A stretch of 64,000 bases of DNA, from assembly GCF_000473065.1 (NCBI RefSeq), contig NZ_AXAZ01000003.1, forward strand, positions 124,001-188,000, given 5' to 3'. Origin of the DNA: Bradyrhizobium sp. WSM1743 (GTDB taxonomy: Bacteria; Pseudomonadota; Alphaproteobacteria; Rhizobiales; Xanthobacteraceae). Numbering within the stretch: position 1 is the stretch's first letter; every line of letters begins with the position of its first letter. Below the pieces are notes generated by a model. That model saw only the letters and a program-made list of their open reading frames with translations, was not told the DNA's origin and did no database searches. Made by a program: the position numbers and the translations under genes. This document shows positions 56,613 to 64,000 of the stretch, piece after piece.

Positions 56613-58238
56613 TCACGCGATCTTATAGCCCCTGAATCTTTCGCGCAGCGCCGATTTCAGCACCTTGCCGGTGCCGGTCATCGGGAATTCGTCCAGGAAT
56701 TCGACGGCGTCCGGGATCCACCAGCTCGCGATCTTCGGACGCATGTGGTCGAGCAGCGTCTTGCCATCGACGGTCGCGCCCTTCTTGCGGACGACGAGGA
56801 GCAGGGGGCGCTCCTGCCATTTCTCGTGGCTGATCGCGACCACAGCCGCTTGCAGCACGTCGGGATGGGACAGCGCGATGTCCTCGAGCTGGATCGAGGA
56901 GATCCACTCGCCGCCGGACTTGATCACGTCCTTGGAACGGTCGGTCAGCGTGACGTGGCCTTGACCGTCGATCAGGGCCATGTCGCCAGTGATCAGCCAG
57001 CCGTCGCGGTCGAGGCCCTCGTCCAACTTCATGTAGCCGGAGGCGACCCAGGGGCCACGGGCGCGCAGATGACCGACGGTCTTGCCGTCCCGCGGCAGCT
57101 CAACGCCGGCGTCGTCGACAATACGCAAAGCGGTGCCGAAACAGGCGCGGCCCGAGACTTGGCGCCGATCGAACTTCTCCTTCTCGCTGAGGTGTTCCGA
57201 GCCGGGCCGCAAGCCGGGCATCGAGCAGCCCAAGGCCTCGGTCATGCCCCAGGCCTGGATATAGTCGATGCCATACTCCCGCTTGAGCTTCTCGACCATC
57301 GCGCGCGGCGGCGCCGAGCCCGATGACAGCGTCGCGCGGAGCGTCGAGAATTTGTTGCCGGTGCGGCCGAGCCAGTCGAGCAGGATCAGCCAGAAGCTCG
57401 GCACGCCCGCCGACAGCGTCACCTTCTCGCCCTCGAGCAGCTCGTACAGCTTGTCGGGCTCGTAGTTGCGGCCCGGCAGCACCAGCTTGGAGCCGGTGTA
57501 GGGCGCGGTGAACGGCATGTTCCAACCGTTGCCGTGGAACAGCGGCGCCATCGGCATCATCACCTCGCGCACGCCTTCGCCGTGGCCCGGCAGGAAGTCG
57601 AAACTGCAGCACGTCATGGTCTGCAGGATCGCGGCGCGGTGCGAGTAGATCACGCCCTTGGGATTGCCCGTCGTGCCCGAGGTGTAGCAGATCGTCGAGG
57701 CGGACTTCTCGTCGAACTCGGGCCAGGCAAAGCCGGCATCGTTCTCCTTCTCCAGAAGCTCTTCGTAACAATGCACGCTTGCGAGCTTCGTCTCGGGCAT
57801 CCGCTCGCGCGAGGACATCACGACATAGGCCTCGATCGTCTTGAGCTGCGGCGCGATCGCCTCGACGATCGGCAGCGTGGCACGGTCGATGAACAGCAGG
57901 CGATCCTCGGCGTGGTTGATGATGTAGACCAGCTGCTCGGGGAACAGCCGCGGGTTGATGGTGTGCAGCACATAGCTCATGCCCGGCGCGGCGTAGAACA
58001 TCTCGAAATGGCGGTGGGTATTCCAGGCCAGCGTGCCGACGCGGTCGCCGGGATTCATGCCGAGCCGCTTCAACGCGAGCGCCATGCGCTTGATGCGCGG
58101 ATGCGCGTCCGCGTAGGTGTAGCGATGGATGTCACCCTCGATCTCGCGCGCGACGATCTCGGCCTCGCCGTGATAGTCGGCCGCATACTGGATCAAGCCG
58201 CTGATCAGAAGCGGCATGTCCATCATCAATCCCTGCAT
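56613..58238 (-). CDS. AMP-dependent acyl-CoA ligase
   Basis: Protein of 541 residues of the ANL superfamily. The P-loop-like motif is TICYTSGTTGNPKGVIYSHRA, the adenylate site is QAWGMTEALGCSMPGL, and the C-terminal catalytic Lys is in the end segment MTGTGKVLKSALRERF. The family includes medium/long-chain acyl-CoA synthetases and fatty-acyl or aromatic acid activators, and the substrate is unknown. It diverges from a Baeyer-Villiger-type monooxygenase, so activation of an acid produced from a ketone is a plausible joint role. Confidence 0.88.
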   Translation of the reverse strand: MQGLMMDMPLLISGLIQYAADYHGEAEIVAREIEGDIHRYTYADAHPRIKRMALALKRLGMNPGDRVGTLAWNTHRHFEMFYAAPGMSYVLHTINPRLFPEQLVYIINHAEDRLLFIDRATLPIVEAIAPQLKTIEAYVVMSSRERMPETKLASVHCYEELLEKENDAGFAWPEFDEKSASTICYTSGTTGNPKGVIYSHRAAILQTMTCCSFDFLPGHGEGVREVMMPMAPLFHGNGWNMPFTAPYTGSKLVLPGRNYEPDKLYELLEGEKVTLSAGVPSFWLILLDWLGRTGNKFSTLRATLSSGSAPPRAMVEKLKREYGIDYIQAWGMTEALGCSMPGLRPGSEHLSEKEKFDRRQVSGRACFGTALRIVDDAGVELPRDGKTVGHLRARGPWVASGYMKLDEGLDRDGWLITGDMALIDGQGHVTLTDRSKDVIKSGGEWISSIQLEDIALSHPDVLQAAVVAISHEKWQERPLLLVVRKKGATVDGKTLLDHMRPKIASWWIPDAVEFLDEFPMTGTGKVLKSALRERFRGYKIA

Positions 58239-58415
58239 GGTCTCCTCCGAATGCCGCGTCGTTGCGTGGCGTAGGCTTATGATTTGCGCGGAAGGTTAGC
58301 GGAACGTCACGCGGCGTTCACGCAAAAAACAGCGAGCGTGATTGCACGCAGCGCTTTTTCAGAGCTAACGTGATGTCAGCTGCCGGCGAAGCAGCGTTCG
58401 CGGTGGAGGAGATGG

Positions 58416-60269
58416 ATGTCAGCGGAAAGACACAAGACCGGCACAACCGGCGCATCTACGGTCGATGTTTCCGCTCTCCGTGCCCGCTATCGCGACGAGC
58501 GCGATCGTCGTCTGCGCGCCGAGGGCAAGACGCAATATGTCGAGGTCACAGGCGAGTTCAGCCGCTATCTCGACGACCCCTGGGCCGATCCCGGATTTGC
58601 GCGCGCAGCTGTCAGCGAAGCGACCGAAGTGCTCATCGTCGGGGGCGGCTTCGGCGGTCTGTTGTGTGGCGCGCGGTTGCGCGAGGCCGGCATCGCGGAT
58701 TTTCGTATCGTGGAAAAGGCCTCCGATTTCGGCGGCACCTGGTACTGGAATCGTTATCCCGGTGCCGCCTGCGATACCGAGAGCTATATCTATCTGCCGC
58801 TCCTGGAAGAAACCGGCTACATGCCGGTGCGCAAATACGCCCGGGCGCCGGAGATCTACCAGCACTCGCGCCGCATCGGCCGTCATTTCGGGCTCTATGA
58901 GCGCGCGCTGTTTCAGACCGTCATCTCGCGGATGACATGGCAGGAGCAGGAAGCACGTTGGCTGGTCGAGACCGATCGGGGCGACCGCATCCGTGCACGA
59001 TTCGTCATTCTTGCCGGAGGTCCGCTGAGCCGTCCGAAGCTGCCGGGCATTCCCGGCATCGAGACGTTCAAAGGCCACAGCTTTCATACCAGTCGCTGGG
59101 ACTACGGCTACACCGGCGGCAATGCGGATGGTGGTCTGACCGGTCTCGCCGACAAGCGCGTCGGCATCATCGGTACCGGCGCCACCGCCGTGCAATGCGT
59201 GCCGCATCTCGGCCGTTCGGCGAAGGAGCTCTATGTCTTCCAGCGCACGCCGTCCGCGATCGGCGTTCGCGGCGACCGGCCAACGGATCCGGCCTGGGCG
59301 CAGAGCCTCAAGCCTGGCTGGCAGCGCGAACGCATGGACAATTTTACGTCGGTGATTTCAGGCGAGCCGTTCGAACAGGATCTGGTGCAGGACGGCTGGA
59401 CCGGCCTGCTCGGCGAGATCCTGCTGGCGCCGCGCCGCCAGAAGCAGCCGGTGACCTCGTTGGAGGAGGCGCTGAAGGTGATCGAGCAGGCCGACTACCG
59501 CAAGATGGAGGAGATCCGCGCCCGCGTCGACGCGGTGGTCAAGGACGAGGCGACCGCGGCTGCGCTCAAGCCCTGGTACAAGGCGTTCTGCAAGCGACCG
59601 TGCTTTCACGACGAATATCTCGATACCTTCAATCGTCCCAACGTGCATCTCGTCGATACCAAGGGGCAGGGCGTCGAACGCATCACCGAGAATGCCGTCG
59701 TCGTCGACGGCAAGGCCTACGAGCTCGACTGCCTGATTTATGCCAGCGGTTTTGAGGTCGGCACCGATTACGCGCGCCGCATGGGCTTCGAGGTCTATGG
59801 CCGCGACGGCACGAGCCTGTCCGAGCGCTGGCAGGGCGGCGTCATGACGCTGCACGGCTTCTACAGCCGCGGCTTCCCGAACTGCTTCCTGATCGTCACG
59901 GTGCAAGCCGGCCAGAGCGCCAACTTCCCGCACATCATCGACGAGGAGTCGCAGCATATCGCCTATGTCATCAAGGAGGCCCGCGAGCGCAAGGCGCGCA
60001 CCCTGGAGCCGACGCTCGTTGCGGAGACCGCCTGGGTCGACGAGGTCGTCAAGGCGGCACTCGGCCGGCAGACCTATCTCGCCGAATGTACGCCGGGCTA
60101 CTACAACAACGAAGGCGTATTCGATCCGATCGCGGCAAGAAACAGCCAATATTGGCGCGGGCCGGTGGCATTCCTGCGGCTGCTCGACAAATGGCGCAAG
60201 GAAGGCAATCTGGAAGGCCTTGAATTGTCCTATGATCAGGCCATGGAGTCGGCGCGTTCCACCGGGTAA
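58416..60269 (+). CDS. Baeyer-Villiger-type flavin monooxygenase
   Basis: FAD/NADPH monooxygenase of 617 residues. The first Rossmann motif is [14 protein letters not shown], the second is [12 protein letters not shown], and between them lies [12 protein letters not shown], a variant of the Baeyer-Villiger fingerprint FxGxxxHxxxW with D in place of P. It should insert oxygen next to a ketone to give an ester or lactone. GGAGGAG precedes the ATG at 58416. An N-terminal extension of about 65 residues precedes the FAD domain, as in the longer cyclohexanone/4-hydroxyacetophenone monooxygenase-like members. Confidence 0.88.
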   Translation: MSAERHKTGTTGASTVDVSALRARYRDERDRRLRAEGKTQYVEVTGEFSRYLDDPWADPGFARAAVSEATEVLIVGGGFGGLLCGARLREAGIADFRIVEKASDFGGTWYWNRYPGAACDTESYIYLPLLEETGYMPVRKYARAPEIYQHSRRIGRHFGLYERALFQTVISRMTWQEQEARWLVETDRGDRIRARFVILAGGPLSRPKLPGIPGIETFKGHSFHTSRWDYGYTGGNADGGLTGLADKRVGIIGTGATAVQCVPHLGRSAKELYVFQRTPSAIGVRGDRPTDPAWAQSLKPGWQRERMDNFTSVISGEPFEQDLVQDGWTGLLGEILLAPRRQKQPVTSLEEALKVIEQADYRKMEEIRARVDAVVKDEATAAALKPWYKAFCKRPCFHDEYLDTFNRPNVHLVDTKGQGVERITENAVVVDGKAYELDCLIYASGFEVGTDYARRMGFEVYGRDGTSLSERWQGGVMTLHGFYSRGFPNCFLIVTVQAGQSANFPHIIDEESQHIAYVIKEARERKARTLEPTLVAETAWVDEVVKAALGRQTYLAECTPGYYNNEGVFDPIAARNSQYWRGPVAFLRLLDKWRKEGNLEGLELSYDQAMESARSTG

Positions 60270-60309
60270 GATTGCGCTGCCGAACGGTACAGGACAGGAG
60301 AGCTTGGGT

Positions 60310-61128
60310 ATGATCAGGGGCAGGGCTGTTGCGGGAGCGGTTTTGGGCGCAATGACGCTGCTCGGCTGCCTGGCACCCTCCGCCGAGGCCGCGCAATGCG
60401 GCAGCTCGCCGGCCGGCTTCGAGGCCTGGAAGCGTGAGTTCAGCGCGGAGGCGCAGGGCAAGGGCATCGGCCCCACCGCACTGTCGGCGCTGATGCAGAC
60501 CAATTACGCCAGCGCCACCATCGCGGCCGACCGCGGCCAGCGCAGCTTTTCGCTGACGCTCGACCAGTTCCTGGCCAAGCGCGGCGCCACCACCATCGTC
60601 GCCAAGGGCCGGCAGCTCAAGCAGTCGCAGGCCGCCTTGTTCGCCTCGATCCAGCAGCGCTATGGCGTCCCGCCCGGGCCGTTGATCGCGATCTGGGGCA
60701 TGGAGACCGGCTTCGGCAGTCAGCGCGGCAACCAGAATATGCTGTCGTCGATCGCGACCCTCGCGTATGATTGCCGCCGTCCCGAATTCTTTACCGACCA
60801 GCTCTATGCCGCCTTGAAGCTGATCGACCGCGGCACGCTGTCGGGATCGACCCGAGGCTCCATGCATGGCGAGGTCGGCCAGACCCAGTTCATGCCCAAG
60901 AACATTTTGGCCTACGGCACCGGCAATCTCGAAGTTGCTGCGAATGCGCTAAACTCGACGGCGAATTTCCTCAAAGCCCATGGCTGGCGCGCGGGAGCCG
61001 GATACCAGCCGAGCGAGCCGAATTTCGCCGCCATCGAGGCTTGGAATGCCGCAGGCGTCTATCAGAAGGCAATCGCGCTGATGGGCCGGCAGATCGACGA
61101 GGGCGGGGCCGCCGCGGCCTCGCGCTAG
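60310..61128 (+). CDS. Lytic murein transglycosylase (MltB-like)
   Basis: Protein of 272 residues in the MltB/SLT_2 family. The catalytic Glu is in AIWGMETGFGSQRGNQN, and the second conserved block is GEVGQTQFMPKNILAYG. The N-terminal signal has a possible lipobox LLGC (Cys20), so it may be an outer-membrane lipoprotein, or it may be cleaved after SAEAA. The ATG at 60310 starts at the signal sequence. It cuts peptidoglycan to form anhydromuropeptides. It follows the monooxygenase gene by 40 bases. Confidence 0.87.
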   Translation: MIRGRAVAGAVLGAMTLLGCLAPSAEAAQCGSSPAGFEAWKREFSAEAQGKGIGPTALSALMQTNYASATIAADRGQRSFSLTLDQFLAKRGATTIVAKGRQLKQSQAALFASIQQRYGVPPGPLIAIWGMETGFGSQRGNQNMLSSIATLAYDCRRPEFFTDQLYAALKLIDRGTLSGSTRGSMHGEVGQTQFMPKNILAYGTGNLEVAANALNSTANFLKAHGWRAGAGYQPSEPNFAAIEAWNAAGVYQKAIALMGRQIDEGGAAAASR

Positions 61129-61237
61129 AGCATGATCCGGACCCGAAGGCCGCGCCAGCGAAAAGTGTGCAGCGGTTTTTCGGGAAAGATCATGCTTAAA
61201 CAATAGCCTAAAGCGCGATGACGATCTCATCGCGCTT
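61129..61237. repeat. Composite intergenic repeat with two inverted repeats
   Basis: AGCATGATC (61129-61137) and GATCATGCT (61188-61196) flank GAAAAGTGTGCAGCGG, the wording of a very common Rhizobiales intergenic element. A second perfect stem AAGCGCGATGA-CGATC-TCATCGCGCTT is at 61211-61237. It directly follows the transglycosylase stop and may end that transcript. Confidence 0.75.
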
Positions 61238-61350
61238 GCGGCTGCTCAGCAAGGCGTGATGCGCCGGCGCGAGAAAGTTGTTGCCATCGGGAACCGACGG
61301 CATGAGGTTTGCTTTGATCAAGTTCAGGGCTGGGCATGAGGAGACTCAAC

Positions 61351-61572
61351 ATGGCTACCCAGATCGTGATGGACCAGACGGGCGATACGCGCCACGAGTT
61401 TGATCCTGGCAATGCCGAAGCGCTGGCGCGAGCCGAACGGCGCTTTCGGGAGCTGACCGGAGCCGGCTTTACCGCGGCTCTTCGAACCGGGCCCGGCGAA
61501 GTCACCCGCATCAGATCGTTCGATCCGACCGCGCAGGAAACGCTGTTCTTTCCCCGCCTGGTCGGCGGCTGA
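61351..61572 (+). CDS. Hypothetical small protein
   Basis: Protein of 73 residues of unknown family (TRHEFDPGNAEALARAERRF, then FFPRLVGG at the end). GAGGAGA six bases before ATG 61351 decides the start over the ATG at 61336, which would place the ribosome binding site inside the gene. It is 12 bases upstream of another hypothetical gene, probably in one transcript. Confidence 0.65.
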   Translation: MATQIVMDQTGDTRHEFDPGNAEALARAERRFRELTGAGFTAALRTGPGEVTRIRSFDPTAQETLFFPRLVGG

Positions 61573-61584
61573 TCTGAGCCGCTC

Positions 61585-62007
61585 ATGATCGCGGCAGTTT
61601 GGCTCCGCGCACCGGCGCGTGCGCGTCTGCATGCGCTGCGTGAACTCTATCGCCGCTTCTTCGGCGAGAACACGCCGGATGCCCGCGGCCGCCGGCTTCT
61701 GGCCGAATGGCTGACGCCGGCGCAGCGCGCGCAGTTCGAGCAGCACCGGTATTTCGACGTCGTCGGCAGCGACACCGGCAGGACGTATCGCATCCACTAC
61801 GGCACGGCCGCCAACGTCCACGAGATCGACGATGAAGGCCACGCGACGATGGGGTGGTGCTTCGTCCCGTCAGGCTTCCTGGTGCCGGGCGACGTGATGC
61901 TGGCGCAAAAGATCGCGCTCGAGACCGACGAAAGGGGAGCGCTTGCGCTCGCCAACCGGTTTCCGCCGGCCACGCATTCCGAGCACTTCTACCGGCGGCC
62001 TTTCTAG
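61585..62007 (+). CDS. Hypothetical protein
   Basis: Protein of 140 residues with no named family. It has a basic N-terminal helical part (RLHALRELYRRFFGENTPDAR) and then a beta-rich part (YFDVVGSDTGRTYRIHYGTAANVHEIDDEG, then MGWCFVPSGFLVPGDVMLAQKIALE). The pattern of a small cytoplasmic domain that recurs in Bradyrhizobium genomes is likely. It follows the 73-residue gene by 12 bases. Confidence 0.65.
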   Translation: MIAAVWLRAPARARLHALRELYRRFFGENTPDARGRRLLAEWLTPAQRAQFEQHRYFDVVGSDTGRTYRIHYGTAANVHEIDDEGHATMGWCFVPSGFLVPGDVMLAQKIALETDERGALALANRFPPATHSEHFYRRPF

Positions 62008-62026
62008 GCCGGGAAGGGCAAGGCAG

Positions 62027-62119
62027 TCAGGAGTGCGTGGTGCGGTAGGCGTCCAACGCATGCGCCGCGAAGACGCCGATGCTGCAAAGGGCGAGCAGGG
62101 CTGAGATCAGCTCAATCAT
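62027..62119 (-). CDS. 30-residue membrane microprotein
   Basis: Micro-ORF beginning MIELISALLALCSIGVFAAH, a single probable transmembrane helix, followed by a short polar tail. Its ATG overlaps the stop codon of an upstream 27-residue ORF (ATGA), as in translationally coupled genes. No database knowledge supports it. The evidence is the membrane-like composition and the coupling. Confidence 0.45.
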   Translation of the reverse strand: MIELISALLALCSIGVFAAHALDAYRTTHS

Positions 62120-62199
62120 AGCTCGTCCTCCCGCAGCGGCAGGGCAACGAGGTTTTGGCAGCAGGAATAGTCGTAGATCAGGTCGAGAATGAACTGCAT
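62116..62199 (-). CDS. 27-residue peptide upstream of the membrane microprotein
   Basis: Micro-ORF beginning MQFILDLIYDYSCC and ending in the acidic REDEL. AAGGGA lies eight bases before the ATG, and an AT-rich run (62213-62227) precedes it, in contrast to the GC-rich surroundings. It may be a coding peptide or a leader that controls the following ORF. Apart from these two ORFs I see nothing in 62008-62395. Confidence 0.45.
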   Translation of the reverse strand: MQFILDLIYDYSCCQNLVALPLREDEL

Positions 62200-62395
62200 G
62201 GTGGCCGTCCCTTTATTTATTTTGACAACCACTTAACTGGCCATCTGTTTCAGGCGTGTTTCGTCGCACCGGGAAAGGGGTTTCGCGCGGAACCCTGTGC
62301 TGGTTTGTGCGCTGCCGGCCCGCTATATCCCGCTATCGCTCAAGCCGTTTAAGCCGTCTCCCCGGGAGCGGCGCATTATATTGCGAGGCAGAATC

Positions 62396-62848
62396 ATGGC
62401 GCAGGTCGAGTGGTTCGATGATCTCACCGTCGGAATGCGGTTCAAGTCCCCCGAAGTTCTGGTCACCGAGGCCGACATCAAGCGCTTCGCCGCCGAGTTC
62501 GATCCGCAGCCGATGCATCTCGATCACGAGGCCGCCAAGACGACCCTGTTCAAGGGGCTTGCCGCCTCGGGATGGCACACCGCCGCGATCGCCATGAACC
62601 TTGCGATCCAGACCCGCCCGTTCGGCCCGCATCCGCTGATTGGCGCCGGGGTCGATGGCCTGCGCTGGACGATGCCGGTGCGGCCCAACGACCGCCTGCA
62701 TCTGGTCGGCGAGGTCATGAGCCTGACGCCGTCCAAGTCGAAGCCGCAGGGTGTCGCGCTGGTGAAATGGACCATGTTCAACCAGAACGGCGAGGAAGTT
62801 TACACCTTTACTCCCATCGCCATCGTGCCGCGGCGGGACTCGCGTTGA
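62396..62848 (+). CDS. MaoC-like hot-dog dehydratase
   Basis: Protein of 150 residues of the MaoC/(R)-hydratase group. The hydratase motif is FAAEFDPQPMHLDHEAAKTTLFKGLAASGWHTAAIAM, with the catalytic Asp and His in place. It would hydrate an enoyl-CoA. GAGG with a 7-base spacer supports ATG 62396. The frame is open further upstream, but that part is unlike the family. The substrate cannot be inferred. It is convergent with the RND pump gene. Confidence 0.85.
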   Translation: MAQVEWFDDLTVGMRFKSPEVLVTEADIKRFAAEFDPQPMHLDHEAAKTTLFKGLAASGWHTAAIAMNLAIQTRPFGPHPLIGAGVDGLRWTMPVRPNDRLHLVGEVMSLTPSKSKPQGVALVKWTMFNQNGEEVYTFTPIAIVPRRDSR

Positions 62849-62849
62849 T

Positions 62850-64000
62850 TCATTCGGCAGGCCCCTGAACCGGCGCCGCGCTGATGTCGCTGCCGTGATG
62901 CGTCAGCGGCTTCATGCCGGTGACGGTTCTGAGCAGCACATAGAACACCGGTGTCAGGAACAGGCCGAACACCGTGACGCCGATCATGCCGGAGAACACG
63001 GCGACGCCCATGGCCCGCCGCATCTCCGAGCCGGCACCGGTCGAGAGCACCAGCGGCAGCACGCCCATGATGAACGCCATCGACGTCATCAGGATCGGAC
63101 GCAGCCGCAAGCGGCTCGCCTCGATCGCGGCGCGGATCGGCGTGCGGCCTGCGAATTCGAGCTCGCGCGCGAATTCGACGATCAGGATCGCGTTCTTGGC
63201 GGACAGCCCGACGAGCACGATGAGGCCGATCTGGGTGAAGACATTGTTGTCGCCCTTGGAGATCCAGACGCCGAACATCGCAGCGAGCAACCCCATCGGC
63301 ACGATCATGATGATCGAGAGCGGCAGGGTCAGGCTCTCATAGAGCGCGGCCAGCACCAGGAACACCAGCAAGATCGCCAGCGGAAACACCCAGATGCCGG
63401 AATTGCCGGCGATGAACTCCTGATAGGTCAGGTCGGTCCATTCGAAGGCAAAGCCGGGCGGCAGCACCTCCGCCGCGATCCGCGTCGCCGCCTCCTGCGC
63501 CTGGCCCGAGGAGAAGCCTGGCGCAGCCGCGGCGTTGATGTCGGATGACAGGAAGCCGTTGTAGCGGATGGCGCGCTCGGGCCCCGCGCTCTGGCGGATA
63601 TTGAGCAGCGCCGACAGCGGCACCATGTCGCCCGAGGACGAGCGCACTTTCAATTGCCTGATGTCGTCGGCGCGAGCGCGGAACGGCGCGTCAGCCTGGA
63701 CTCGGACGGAGTAGGTGCGGCCGAACTTGTTGAAGTCGTTGACGTAGTACGAGCCGAGGTAAATCTGCAGCGTGTTGAACACCTCCGTCACGGGCACGCC
63801 CAGCTGAAGCGCCTTGGTGCGGTCGATGTCGGCGAAGAGCTGGGGCACGTTGACCTGGAAGCTCGAGAACACACCGGCGATCTCAGGCGCTTTCTGCATC
63901 GCCGCCATGAATGCTTTTGTCGCCTCGTTCAGCGCGTCATAACCGAGGCCGGCGCGGTCCTCGATCTGCAGCTTGAAGCCGCCGATGGTGCCGAGGCCGT
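62850..64000 (-). CDS. RND multidrug efflux permease, C-terminal part (runs off window)
   Basis: About 383 residues of an AcrB-type inner-membrane pump are visible. The 5' end lies beyond 64000, since the frame is open to the edge (GLGTIGGFKLQIEDR at the start). The pore/docking domain (ALQLGVPVTEVFNTLQIYLGSYYVNDFNKFGRTY) is followed by transmembrane helices and GLIVLVGLSAKNAILIVEFA, LRPILMTSMAFIMGVLPL and the end segment TPVFYVLLR. It exports hydrophobic compounds by proton exchange as part of a tripartite system whose other genes lie outside the window. Confidence 0.92.
   Translation of the reverse strand, partial: GLGTIGGFKLQIEDRAGLGYDALNEATKAFMAAMQKAPEIAGVFSSFQVNVPQLFADIDRTKALQLGVPVTEVFNTLQIYLGSYYVNDFNKFGRTYSVRVQADAPFRARADDIRQLKVRSSSGDMVPLSALLNIRQSAGPERAIRYNGFLSSDINAAAAPGFSSGQAQEAATRIAAEVLPPGFAFEWTDLTYQEFIAGNSGIWVFPLAILLVFLVLAALYESLTLPLSIIMIVPMGLLAAMFGVWISKGDNNVFTQIGLIVLVGLSAKNAILIVEFARELEFAGRTPIRAAIEASRLRLRPILMTSMAFIMGVLPLVLSTGAGSEMRRAMGVAVFSGMIGVTVFGLFLTPVFYVLLRTVTGMKPLTHHGSDISAAPVQGPAE

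Noticed and set aside
58301..58318. GGAAC...CGTT as an EcfG promoter upstream of the monooxygenase
   Set aside because: The spacer is only 9 bases, far from the required 16-17.

Overview
The window looks like a chromosomal segment of Bradyrhizobium or a very close relative in the Nitrobacteraceae. It is GC-rich. It carries the rhizobial acpXL cluster for the very-long-chain fatty acid of lipid A, many ABC-transporter solute-binding proteins and amidohydrolases, and several hairpin-rich intergenic repeats of the kind scattered through Bradyrhizobium genomes. No rRNA, tRNA, CRISPR array, transposase or phage gene was recognised. All identifications come from reading motifs and family resemblance, without database searches.

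Left part (1-19 kb). A rhodanese gene, an aminotransferase and a periplasmic polyamine-type binding protein lead to a 1.5-kilo-residue autotransporter built from about 24 short repeats (3.0-7.7 kb). A membrane-anchored winged-helix/TPR regulator diverges from it. Next comes the minus-strand operon acpXL, fabZXL, fabF2XL, fabF1XL, lpxXL (9.7-14.0 kb). Its fabF2XL product lacks the catalytic Cys. Housekeeping and hypothetical genes follow: a ParB-like protein, MgtC, an AhpD-like protein and a HerA-like ATPase.

Catabolic core (19-36 kb). I read this as a reductive nicotinate pathway. It holds a NicAB-like molybdenum hydroxylase with three fused haem c sites, a 6-hydroxynicotinate reductase, a UPF0280 protein, an AA_synth-family protein, a branched-chain-type ABC transporter (binding protein, fused permease, two ATPases), a MarR regulator, an enamidase and a ferredoxin-NADP reductase. 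Near-identical palindromes sit in both divergent intergenic regions (24.6 kb and 35.5 kb), so these genes probably form one regulon.

Middle (36-43 kb). A cytochrome P450 precedes a block of seven small genes: DUF2267, a CBS-domain protein and five very hydrophilic, probably disordered proteins. The block has a possible general-stress (EcfG-type) promoter and a strong terminator. A DUF763 gene and a mechanosensitive channel follow.

Second catabolic block (43-48 kb). A TetR gene heads genes resembling LigI, GalB and LigK/GalC of the protocatechuate 4,5-cleavage/gallate pathway, plus a 4,5-dihydroxyphthalate decarboxylase-like protein and an NAD(P)-dependent oxidoreductase. The TetR promoter/operator is nearly duplicated 24 kb away, upstream of an extradiol dioxygenase (19.4 kb). 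That links the ring-cleavage gene to this operon.

Third block (48.5-55.5 kb). Two cytosine-deaminase-like amidohydrolases, an NTF2-like protein, an NMT1/SsuA-type ABC transporter and a GntR/FCD regulator share a TGCATGCACTTTG motif at three sites.

Right end (55.6-64 kb). This holds an orphan amino-acid-type binding protein, an acyl-CoA ligase divergent from a Baeyer-Villiger-type monooxygenase, a lytic transglycosylase, small hypothetical genes, two overlapping micro-ORFs, a MaoC-like protein and the C-terminal part of an RND efflux pump that runs off the window.
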